Source: Deltaproteobacteria bacterium
GTDB lineage: Bacteria; Myxococcota_A; UBA9042; DTJE01
DNA: 7,346 nucleotides
NCBI GenBank assembly: GCA_016784945.1
Contig: JADHTP010000155.1
Span: forward strand, 1 to 7,346
Reading direction: 5' to 3'
Positions 1 through 6,264 of this stretch are shown piece after piece. The notes under the pieces were generated by a model. The model did no database searches. It was not told where the DNA came from and worked only from the letters and a program-made list of their open reading frames with translations. Both the position numbers and the translations under genes were made by a program. Numbering within the stretch: the first letter of the stretch is position 1; each line of letters begins with the position of its first letter.

Positions 1-104
1 AAACCACCCCCGGGGAACGGAAGCGCGCACAGCAGCTGGCCCGGACCGAGCGTCGGGTTGCCGCCATGCGGGATCAGCTCCGGTCCGGCGAGGTATTGGA
101 ATAG
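1..104 (+). CDS. 3' end of an unidentified protein (partial)
   Basis: An open frame enters from the left edge (first full codon at base 3) and ends at a TAG at 102-104. It gives 33 residues ending in RSGEVLE. The tail is highly charged, rich in Arg, Gln and Glu, and looks like an amphipathic helix or short coiled coil, a common form for a protein C-terminus. Too little is present to name a family. The stop lies 18 bases before the start of the large radical-SAM-like gene on the same strand, and the two share a reading frame, so the pair is probably co-transcribed. The alternative is that this is not coding, but the codon composition (GC-rich third positions) matches the downstream gene. Confidence 0.6.
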   Translation, partial: TTPGERKRAQQLARTERRVAAMRDQLRSGEVLE

Positions 105-110
105 CTGCCA

Positions 111-125
111 GAGGGGCTCCATTTG
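111..125 (+). promoter_or_regulatory. Ribosome binding site supporting a TTG start
   Basis: GAGGGG at 111-116 lies 6 bases before TTG at 123-125. No ATG exists in this frame between the upstream TAG (102-104) and the first well-conserved part of the protein. The next candidate start, GTG at 168, has AGGGA only about 2 bases upstream, which is too close. The spacing therefore favours TTG 123. The site follows the upstream stop closely enough for translational coupling. Confidence 0.6.
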
Positions 126-3100
126 CTTCGGGATGAACTCACCACGTTCGTTGCCGGCTTCAGGGAAGTGGACCTGGAACTGGCGCTCCTGCTGGACGGG
201 GGCAAGCAGATCCTGAAAAAGGACTGGCAGTCCCGCGCATCGTCCGAGGCCCTCGTGAGCCTGTACGGTCGCAAAGGCCTGGAAGTGGAGGTGGTGGGGG
301 ACAAGGACGACGCCCGGGTAGACCCCGGGACCGGGCTGAAGAAGCGATCCCCCCTCACCCGTTTCGTGCTGGCTTCCCGGGACCGGGGCACCCTGGACGA
401 GGCCGTGGAACTGGCCCTGGTGGAAATGGACCCTTCGGGCGATTCCGACCGCCGATCCCGTGCCCGTCAACGCCTGGGCCTTCTCCTGGGTTATCCCCCC
501 TGCTGCTGCACATTCTATTCGGACTTCGAGGCCCGGGACGACGAGGAGGCCTTCTACGGAGCCTACCGGGGAACCGACGGCGTCGTGAGCGGGTTCAACC
601 TCTTCACGGGACTGCACACCATCTCGGTCCTTTCCCACGCCCCCTGCTCGTTTTCCTGTGCCCCGTCCCATGAACTGACCGAGCGGGTCCTCGGCCTCTT
701 CCGACAGGCGTCCCCGGAGGGATACCAGGCCTACATGGCCCTGTCCCGCCGGCCTCTTCTCTACATGGGAGAGCCGCGCCGGTTCCTGCTGGACGGCGAG
801 GCCGGGCGAAACGGCGATATCAGATACCGGGATGTACGCCCCGCCCACTTCGTGAACCGGAAGGGCGCCACGGATCCGGATGTCCTTCGACACCTGCGCG
901 CCGGGGACCGGCTCCGGCTCACGGCCGATGGGTTGACCGTGTGGAAGGGACGCCGCCGGGTATGGAGCCTGGACCTTCGAACGGCCGTCCGTCCGCCCCT
1001 GCTGCTGGCGCCCGGCCAACGCCTGTCCAACCACCGTGTCCGGACAGGCCTGGTGGAAACAACCTTCCCCGGACGTCACGACCTGTTCGGGAACATGCGA
1101 CTGTCCCTCCTGGCGGGCGACCTGAAAACCAACGGCCACATCGTTCGGAGCTACGCCGTGGAACCGGGTGGCGATGGCCTGGACGGTCCCGCCTGCGAGG
1201 CCCTGGCCCAGGACCTGGCCGGCCAGCGGACTGATGCCGTTGTGTTCTATCGGTTCGCCCCCCCGGAGGTGCTGGAGCCCCTGCGTCGATCCCTGCCCGG
1301 GGCACGACTGCTCCTGGCGGAGAGCGGCACGCCATTCGGGGGCGCTCCCTCGATGGAGCTTGTGGACATGGGCCGGCTGCCGATCCTGCGACTCATCGAC
1401 GCCCTGTCCCATGGCGGGGATGCCGCCCCCACGGTGGAACCGGCCCTGTACGTACCCCCGGACCAGCCCTTTGCCCCGGACCTGCAGCGACGTCGCGTCC
1501 GTCCCCGACTGGATTCCCCTGGGACCCTTGAGCATTGGGAGGTGCTGGGGCGACTGGCCTGTCCCTACCGGCGAAACGTGCGATCCAATCCCTGTTTCGA
1601 AGGGCTGGACCTGGACGAAGAAACGGTCTTCACACGGGGTTGTTCCCTGTGCTCTTTCAGGACCCGGGGGCCCACCAGGGTGTCGGAAGACGAGTGGGTG
1701 GACGGGCTGTGCCGGCAGGTGGCCTGGATCCGCGGCCGGGACGGCGAGGCTGACCATTTCCGGATCGTGGACCACCGCGGCCTGCAGTTCCTGGAACCAC
1801 TGCTGGACCGCCTGGAACGGGAGGGCTGGACCGGATTCACGCTGTTGCTGGACGCACGGGTCGATCACCTCCTGGCGAGAAACACCGACTGGAAATCCAT
1901 CACGGCGAAGGCGCGCGCCACGGGTACGCACCTGGACTTCGCCTGCGTGGGCTTCGAGAGCTTCTCGCAGGCCGAACTGGATCGGTTCAACAAGGGCGTC
2001 ACCGTGGAACGGAACGTGGCCGCCGTCAGGAAGCTGCGAAAACTCCGCTCCCGGGCGCCCGACGTGTTCGTGCACGAGCACGAAGGTGCCGGATTCGTGA
2101 CGTGGACGCCCTGGACCACCCTGGATGACCTCCGCCGGAACGTCCACTGGTTCCGGGAACTGGACTTCGGCGAGATCAGGACCTCACTGGCATCACTTAG
2201 GGTCCGCCTCTATCCCGACCTGCCCCTGTACCACCTGGCCCGGCGTGACGGCCTTCTCCTGGACAGCCGGCCGCCGGAATGGGAAACCCCTTCAGGGTAT
2301 TCCCCGGACCACCCATGGAGATTCAGATCTGAGGACACGGCCCGGGCCTTCGCCCTTGTCCAACGACTCCAACGGGAGGTCAGCGAACGGGGCCACGACG
2401 TGGAGATCCTGGACCTCGTGGTCCGAGTCATGGCACGTCTCGGTCGAGCCCCGAGCACCGTAACCGCGGACCCGGGACCTGGGGCGCACCCCAGGGATGG
2501 CGGCTCGGCGCCGGTCATCCCGTCATTCGTGGACGCCATGGTCAAGGGCCTCCCATCGAAGGACCGCTTCCGACTGGCAGCCGATCACATGGTAGGCTGG
2601 AGGAGACCCGCTCGTGTCCACATCGGCGAAGACCTGGGTGACCAGGGGCGCGTGCTGCGCGTCGGATGCCTTTACCCGGTCACCGGAAAGGACCAGGTTC
2701 GAGCCTGGCTGGACACCGTGAACACCATCGAAGGCCACCTGGGCCTGGACCGCCGGACCGGTCCCGAACGCACGGATCCCGTGGATGCCCTCCTGGAACG
2801 GGCATCAACCACGCTGACGCAGGCGGGCCTGGAAATCGTGCAACCCCTGGACGGGGGAAATCCATCACTGCGTCTGACGGGTGTCTTGAGTCGGGAACCC
2901 GGAGATGTGGCGCGCCGGGTCCTGCAGGCGGCTGGTATCGACGGTTTCGCCTTTCCGGCCGGGTCCCTCGCAAGGCTCCTGGTACGTCTGACCCTGGACC
3001 TGGGACGGCCGGGTCGGGTGGGGGTCGGCCTGTCCATGGGACTGGAACACAAACGCCCATCCGTCATGGCCCAGGTGGTCACCACACCGCCGGGACCCCG

Positions 3101-3380
3101 GCTCTATGACGAAAGCGATTCCATGGAACTGGCCCTGGACGCGGCACGACCGGGACGAGGCCGATTCCTCTTTCACCTGCCGTCCGGGGAAGCGGTGCAG
3201 GCCATGGCCGGGGTTCTGGGCGCCCGGTCTCCCGGGCTCGTGGAGGCCCTGCGCCACATGACCGATCCACCCGACACCGGACCGGGACCCACGGCGCCCC
3301 CGGTACCGGAATGGATAGGCATGGCCTTCAACGATGGGAAACTGGACCCCACGCACTGGAGCCTGCTATTTCGCCTGTGA
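123..3380 (+). CDS. Multidomain radical-SAM-like protein with DUF483-type N-terminus
   Basis: The protein has 1085 residues. Residues about 110-200 resemble DUF483: an RLGLLLGYPPCCCTF stretch (C127-C129), then PCSFSC (C175, C179). Residues about 328-430 look Rossmann-like and sit where many radical SAM enzymes carry a B12-binding domain, but no DxHxxG motif is present. Residues about 475-715 resemble a radical SAM barrel: TRGCSLCSF (C507, C510), VGFES (609-613), FNKG (622-625), GFVTWTPWTT (657-666), and an LYPDLPLYHLARRDGLL ending typical of the family. The canonical CxxxCxxC is absent: only CxxC is seen, followed by Arg513, with C480 and C491 upstream as other possible ligands. After a Pro/Gly-rich linker (777-799), residues 800-1085 form a domain I do not recognise. 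It has no signal peptide or membrane segment, so it is probably cytosolic. If active, it would cleave S-adenosylmethionine to modify an unknown substrate. The radical SAM relationship is fairly sure; the function is unknown. Confidence 0.8.
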   Translation: MLRDELTTFVAGFREVDLELALLLDGGKQILKKDWQSRASSEALVSLYGRKGLEVEVVGDKDDARVDPGTGLKKRSPLTRFVLASRDRGTLDEAVELALVEMDPSGDSDRRSRARQRLGLLLGYPPCCCTFYSDFEARDDEEAFYGAYRGTDGVVSGFNLFTGLHTISVLSHAPCSFSCAPSHELTERVLGLFRQASPEGYQAYMALSRRPLLYMGEPRRFLLDGEAGRNGDIRYRDVRPAHFVNRKGATDPDVLRHLRAGDRLRLTADGLTVWKGRRRVWSLDLRTAVRPPLLLAPGQRLSNHRVRTGLVETTFPGRHDLFGNMRLSLLAGDLKTNGHIVRSYAVEPGGDGLDGPACEALAQDLAGQRTDAVVFYRFAPPEVLEPLRRSLPGARLLLAESGTPFGGAPSMELVDMGRLPILRLIDALSHGGDAAPTVEPALYVPPDQPFAPDLQRRRVRPRLDSPGTLEHWEVLGRLACPYRRNVRSNPCFEGLDLDEETVFTRGCSLCSFRTRGPTRVSEDEWVDGLCRQVAWIRGRDGEADHFRIVDHRGLQFLEPLLDRLEREGWTGFTLLLDARVDHLLARNTDWKSITAKARATGTHLDFACVGFESFSQAELDRFNKGVTVERNVAAVRKLRKLRSRAPDVFVHEHEGAGFVTWTPWTTLDDLRRNVHWFRELDFGEIRTSLASLRVRLYPDLPLYHLARRDGLLLDSRPPEWETPSGYSPDHPWRFRSEDTARAFALVQRLQREVSERGHDVEILDLVVRVMARLGRAPSTVTADPGPGAHPRDGGSAPVIPSFVDAMVKGLPSKDRFRLAADHMVGWRRPARVHIGEDLGDQGRVLRVGCLYPVTGKDQVRAWLDTVNTIEGHLGLDRRTGPERTDPVDALLERASTTLTQAGLEIVQPLDGGNPSLRLTGVLSREPGDVARRVLQAAGIDGFAFPAGSLARLLVRLTLDLGRPGRVGVGLSMGLEHKRPSVMAQVVTTPPGPRLYDESDSMELALDAARPGRGRFLFHLPSGEAVQAMAGVLGARSPGLVEALRHMTDPPDTGPGPTAPPVPEWIGMAFNDGKLDPTHWSLLFRL
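3366..3380. other. Tail-to-tail overlap of two genes
   Basis: The plus-strand radical-SAM-like gene ends with TGA at 3378-3380. The minus-strand glycosyltransferase gene ends with TAG read at 3368-3366. The last 15 bases are thus coding on both strands and no space is left for a conventional intergenic terminator. A C5/G6 run at 3386-3396 is self-complementary but has no loop or U-tract, so it is not called a terminator. Confidence 0.85.
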
Positions 3381-5117
3381 CCCCGCCCCCGGGGGGTTCG
3401 GTTCAGGACCCTCGATCCTGTAGGTGAAGCACTTCTTCGCGCGCCTCTCCATTACCCGCTCGATACGCTCGATGATTTCCGAAACCGGCGCATGGTCTAC
3501 GTCGAACCACGCCACCCAACCGCCCTGCGTCCACTGGGCACGCATGTCCGGTGGGAACTCCACGTCGGCGCTGCACATCCGGGGAAGGTAGGGAGTCCCT
3601 GCCTCGAACCAGTCACGGTACGGTCCGACCTCGGGATTCGGCAGGGCCATGATCACACGACCGGTGTAATGGGTGACGTGGGAGGCCAGGCCCGGCAGAT
3701 CCTGCCAGCGGTGCAGGGGAAAGTAGCGCCCCGGCACCTGCCAGAGGTCGTGGAGCAGGAATCGGCGGAACAGAGGTTGCCCCAGCAGTTTCTCCGACAC
3801 CAGGGTTATCTCGACGCCTTCGTCCGCCAGGTCGTAGGCAAACATGTGGGAACTGAGGAACAGGTGTTCGGATTCCATGAAGATCATATTGCGTTCGGCC
3901 AGGTTCCTTCGGATTTCGCCGGACAGGTTGTTCCAGGAATAGTCCATGGCAAGGTGATAACCCCGTTCCTGGTAGTTCGCGACAAAGCGCGCATTGGGAA
4001 CGGCCGACAAGGCGACCACCACGGCCAGGGGCAACAGGGGCCAGGTCCTTTTGAACAGGGACTTCCATCGGACGGGAATGAGCCTTACCGCACCCACCGA
4101 CGTCCATAGAGCCAGGGGGATCGACAAAAAGGCCCAATGCCCTATCTGGAAGCCCACCGACCCGAAGGACAGATCCACGATCACCGGAATCAGCAGAGCC
4201 AGGCACCAGGCTGTCGGCAGTACGCCCGTTACGGCGGAGTTTCCACGAATCGATTTGAACACCCCGTACACAGCCAGAAGAAACACTGGAACCGCCGTGG
4301 CCCAGGTACCCCCCATCAGGGGCAGTAGCGGTTTGCCGAGGGTGGCCTCCATCTGCCGCCACAAAGGCAGCGAAGACGCATACAGGTGAGGGCTTCCCTG
4401 CTGGTAAGCCGCCTTCATGCCCAGCAGAAACTGGGAGCTCATCCAGGCGGCCGCCATGGCTGCCCACAACAGGCCCACGGTCAGAAAGGCACGCACGACG
4501 TCGGGGGACAACTGGCGCTCGCGGCTGGCAGGGTCACCCCGCAGCCGGGCCGACATCACGAACCAGATCATCAGCGAGAACCCGCCCACGGCAATGAAAG
4601 GCAGCGCCCACTGGTGGCTAAGGCACAACGCGGCACCAGCGACGAGTCGTCGGGAACCGGTCCCGTCCACCACCAACCGCTCCACGGCGGAAACAAGGAG
4701 CCAGACGCCAAGAACGTGGATGGCGTAACCCCGGACAATGGCAGCGGAAATGACCAGGGGAAAGGACAGACTGAGGAGGACACCCGCCAGGACACCCGCG
4801 GCCAGGCCGAATCGTTCGATGCCATATCGCGTGACCGAGATCACGGTGACCAGCGAGGCGGCCAAGGATGGAAAGCGGTACCACCAGAGCGGAGGTTCGT
4901 CCATCATCAGACGCGACAACTGGCCCCAGATCAGGGAAAAGGGGTCGTGATAACCGAAGAGATCGTGGGACTCGGTGATGGGTATGGCATCGAAGACCGA
5001 TGCCTCCATCGAGATGGACATCCAGACACGAACCGCGGCAGCCAGGACCAGCAAGACCAGTAACCAGGGCCCCGTGCCCCTCCAGCGATCCAAGTTCCAG
5101 GTCCTGGCGATTCCCAA
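3366..5117 (-). CDS. GT-C type polytopic membrane glycosyltransferase
   Basis: The protein has 583 residues. A Lys/Arg-poor first membrane helix (about 16-34) is followed by an outward loop with acidic residues (E49, D52, D58), then EPPLWWYRFPSLAASL (74-89). That resembles the HPPL...RlPSal signature of ArnT/PMT-like enzymes. The AAIVRGYAIHVLG stretch (125-137) matches the family's (q)eaRmYal element. About 10-11 hydrophobic segments lie between residues 16 and 375, followed by a soluble, probably periplasmic tail of about 200 residues. Such enzymes move a sugar from a polyprenyl-phosphate donor to a lipid, glycan or protein on the outer face of the inner membrane. Donor and acceptor cannot be read here. 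The strict Asp-Glu pair of the first loop is not obvious. TTG at 5117-5115 is chosen because the first Met codons downstream (33, 37) would destroy the first helix. It is monocistronic in this window and divergent from the DUF6599-like gene. Confidence 0.75.
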   Translation of the reverse strand: MGIARTWNLDRWRGTGPWLLVLLVLAAAVRVWMSISMEASVFDAIPITESHDLFGYHDPFSLIWGQLSRLMMDEPPLWWYRFPSLAASLVTVISVTRYGIERFGLAAGVLAGVLLSLSFPLVISAAIVRGYAIHVLGVWLLVSAVERLVVDGTGSRRLVAGAALCLSHQWALPFIAVGGFSLMIWFVMSARLRGDPASRERQLSPDVVRAFLTVGLLWAAMAAAWMSSQFLLGMKAAYQQGSPHLYASSLPLWRQMEATLGKPLLPLMGGTWATAVPVFLLAVYGVFKSIRGNSAVTGVLPTAWCLALLIPVIVDLSFGSVGFQIGHWAFLSIPLALWTSVGAVRLIPVRWKSLFKRTWPLLPLAVVVALSAVPNARFVANYQERGYHLAMDYSWNNLSGEIRRNLAERNMIFMESEHLFLSSHMFAYDLADEGVEITLVSEKLLGQPLFRRFLLHDLWQVPGRYFPLHRWQDLPGLASHVTHYTGRVIMALPNPEVGPYRDWFEAGTPYLPRMCSADVEFPPDMRAQWTQGGWVAWFDVDHAPVSEIIERIERVMERRAKKCFTYRIEGPEPNPPGAGSQAK

Positions 5118-5129
5118 TATCCCTCCCTT
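5115..5129 (-). promoter_or_regulatory. Ribosome binding site and TTG start of the glycosyltransferase
   Basis: Read on the minus strand, AAGGGAGGG is followed by ATA and then TTG (5117-5115). The core GGAG sits about 5 bases before TTG, slightly short but usable. The AAGGGA part is the end of the third 11-bp tandem repeat, so the repeat array supplies part of the ribosome binding site. Confidence 0.45.
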
Positions 5130-5156
5130 GCCGGTCCCTTGCCGGTCCCTTGCCGG
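5124..5156. repeat. Three perfect 11-bp tandem repeats
   Basis: TCCCTTGCCGG occurs at 5124-5134, 5135-5145 and 5146-5156 without a mismatch. On the minus strand each unit reads CCGGCAAGGGA and carries a purine-rich AAGGGA resembling a Shine-Dalgarno core. The array ends 6 bases before the TTG start of the glycosyltransferase. Eleven is not a multiple of three and is close to one helical turn, so copy-number change would alter either the leader or, if translation starts upstream, the frame. Confidence 0.95.
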
Positions 5157-5174
5157 CCGGCCCGGATATCATCC
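5152..5174. repeat. Palindrome and short inverted repeat beside the tandem repeats
   Basis: GCCGGCCGGC at 5152-5161 is a perfect 10-bp palindrome. Immediately after it, GGAT (5164-5167) and ATCC (5171-5174) are inverted about ATC. Both lie in the 145-bp divergent region and could be an operator or a structured leader element for the minus-strand gene. In GC-rich DNA short palindromes also arise by chance. Confidence 0.3.
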
Positions 5175-5221
5175 CTTGAACGCCCTCGCCGCGCAACAAT
5201 GCACTGATGCGACGTTTACGT

Positions 5222-5227
5222 TAGAAT
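5222..5227 (+). promoter_or_regulatory. Possible -10 element for the DUF6599-like operon
   Basis: TAGAAT matches the TATAAT consensus at five of six positions. It would place the transcript start near 5234, about 29 bases before the chosen ATG. No convincing -35 hexamer lies 16-18 bases upstream; TTGAAC at 5176-5181 is much too far. The call rests on position and the hexamer alone. Confidence 0.25.
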
Positions 5228-5249
5228 CGTCCTGTCCGCCGGGAATGTC

Positions 5250-5265
5250 AGGTGAAAAGACAATG
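5250..5265 (+). promoter_or_regulatory. Ribosome binding site deciding the ATG at 5263
   Basis: AGGTGA at 5250-5255 lies 7 bases before ATG 5263-5265. The in-frame ATG at 5245 has only GGG directly before it. Starts further upstream would add a segment overlapping the divergent glycosyltransferase gene and its repeats. The resulting protein begins with a basic stretch and a hydrophobic helix, as expected for an exported protein. Confidence 0.6.
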
Positions 5266-6264
5266 TTCCTGAACCGATCCTCCATCCGAAAATGGCTGTT
5301 CCTGATCCTGATCACGGGATTGGCCTATGCGGCATGGCGTAGCGGCGAAATGTTTAGGACCGTGAATCACACTGCGGTGGACGCCGTGACATTTTCGCCC
5401 GATGCAGAACCTGATTTCCACAAGCCGGGTGAATCGATTCTGGAAACATTCGCCCCGGTCGGGTTCGCCCCTGCCGGCGACCTCGAAGCTTTCGCCGGCA
5501 ACAGTCTCCGACGAAGGGAAGGCAGCCGCACCGACCGCATTCTGATGCCCGATTTCCGACGATTGACCTGCCGAAGATTCTCCCCTTCGCCCGATCCGTC
5601 CACTTCCCTGGAGGTCTGCCTGTTCGACATGTCGAGCATCGAGAGCGCGACCGTCATCTACTACCAACTGAAGCCCCCGGATGCGACGAACATCGACCTG
5701 ACCCGGGTCGCCTGCCAGGCCGCCGATGATTTGCGCATGGTCGTTCCCGACCGCTACTACGTCGAAATAAGGTCGGCCGGCCCGTCCACGGCCGGTGTAC
5801 ATGACCTGGCTGCCATGGGAAGGCTGTTCGTGGAACATGCCGATGCGATTCGGATGAAACCCATCGTCGAGGGGAAGATACCTTTCCCGGTTGAAGGTCT
5901 GCTCACCAACAGTCTGGCCCTGGAGACCTACGGTGTGTTCGGCTTTGACGGTTTCGCCCAGGCCCATATCGCCCGATACCGCATTGACGGCACCGAACTG
6001 ACCGCGTTCGTGTCGACACTGAACAGTGAAGCCGAGGCCAGGGCCCTGGTCGGGGACTACCGGCAGTTTCTTTTACGAAACGGAGGAACCAGGCTTGATA
6101 CCGAGATACCCATACCCGAGGCATCCGTGATCGAGATCCTGGGTTCCTACGAACTGATCTTCACACGCGGCATACGGGTCTGCGGCGTCCATATGGCCGA
6201 TCGCCTGGCTCCAGCCCGGAAACTGGCCATCACACTATCCGAGGGTCGGCCCGATGACGGATGA
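5263..6264 (+). CDS. DUF6599-like exported or membrane-anchored protein
   Basis: The protein has 333 residues. The N-terminus is basic (R5, R9, K10) followed by one hydrophobic helix (about 11-25), so it is either Sec-exported or tethered with the bulk outside the cytoplasm. No lipobox Cys is seen. The rest resembles the two-halved DUF6599 fold as I recall it: a first half with a VCLFDMSSIESATVIY element (118-133) and a YYVEIRS strand (165-171), and a second half beginning FPVEGLLTNSL (208-218), with ARYRIDGTELTAFVSTL (237-253) and EAEARALVGDYRQFL (256-270). The usual Asn-Gly-rich motif of the first half is degenerate here (AFAGNSLRRREGS, 76-88). The biochemical role of the family is not known to me. 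Its stop overlaps the start of the Tat-targeted reductase by 11 bases, suggesting coupled expression. The assignment is by motif memory, so it remains moderate. Confidence 0.6.
   Translation: MFLNRSSIRKWLFLILITGLAYAAWRSGEMFRTVNHTAVDAVTFSPDAEPDFHKPGESILETFAPVGFAPAGDLEAFAGNSLRRREGSRTDRILMPDFRRLTCRRFSPSPDPSTSLEVCLFDMSSIESATVIYYQLKPPDATNIDLTRVACQAADDLRMVVPDRYYVEIRSAGPSTAGVHDLAAMGRLFVEHADAIRMKPIVEGKIPFPVEGLLTNSLALETYGVFGFDGFAQAHIARYRIDGTELTAFVSTLNSEAEARALVGDYRQFLLRNGGTRLDTEIPIPEASVIEILGSYELIFTRGIRVCGVHMADRLAPARKLAITLSEGRPDDG
6241..6256 (+). promoter_or_regulatory. Ribosome binding site of the reductase inside the upstream gene
   Basis: GAGGG at 6241-6245 lies 8 bases before ATG 6254-6256. Both lie within the end of the DUF6599-like gene, whose TGA is at 6262-6264. 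This fixes the start and implies translational coupling. The ATG puts the twin-arginine motif at residues 10-11, a normal distance from the N-terminus. Confidence 0.65.

Noticed and set aside
1168..2100. 310-codon plus-strand frame inside the radical-SAM-like gene
   Set aside because: Its Trp/Arg/Pro/Ser-rich product is typical of an off-frame reading of GC-rich coding DNA, while the main frame holds recognisable motifs throughout.
123..3380. Frequent CTGGAC and GGGACC words as possible uptake or chi-like signals
   Set aside because: They fall in phase with common Leu-Asp and Gly-Thr/Arg-Asp codons of the main frame, so codon and amino-acid preference explains them.
3381..3398. CCCCGCCCCCGGGGGGTT as a terminator between the convergent genes
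   Set aside because: The C and G runs abut with no loop, no U-tract follows, and the stretch is coding for the Pro/Gly-rich tail of the minus-strand protein.
4618..5199. 193-codon minus-strand frame overlapping the glycosyltransferase start
   Set aside because: It is a shifted-frame shadow with low-complexity Gly/Arg/Pro composition. Its start region is of interest only for the repeat-copy frame arithmetic.
5176..5200. TTGAAC...AACAAT as a promoter for the DUF6599-like gene
   Set aside because: The spacing of 13 bases is too short and the -10 match is poor. TAGAAT at 5222 is the better, though still weak, candidate.
4975..5262. Upstream extension of the DUF6599-like gene to an ATG at 4975
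   Set aside because: It would run antisense through the glycosyltransferase N-terminus and across the tandem repeats, and it lacks a ribosome site. AGGTGA before ATG 5263 fits better.
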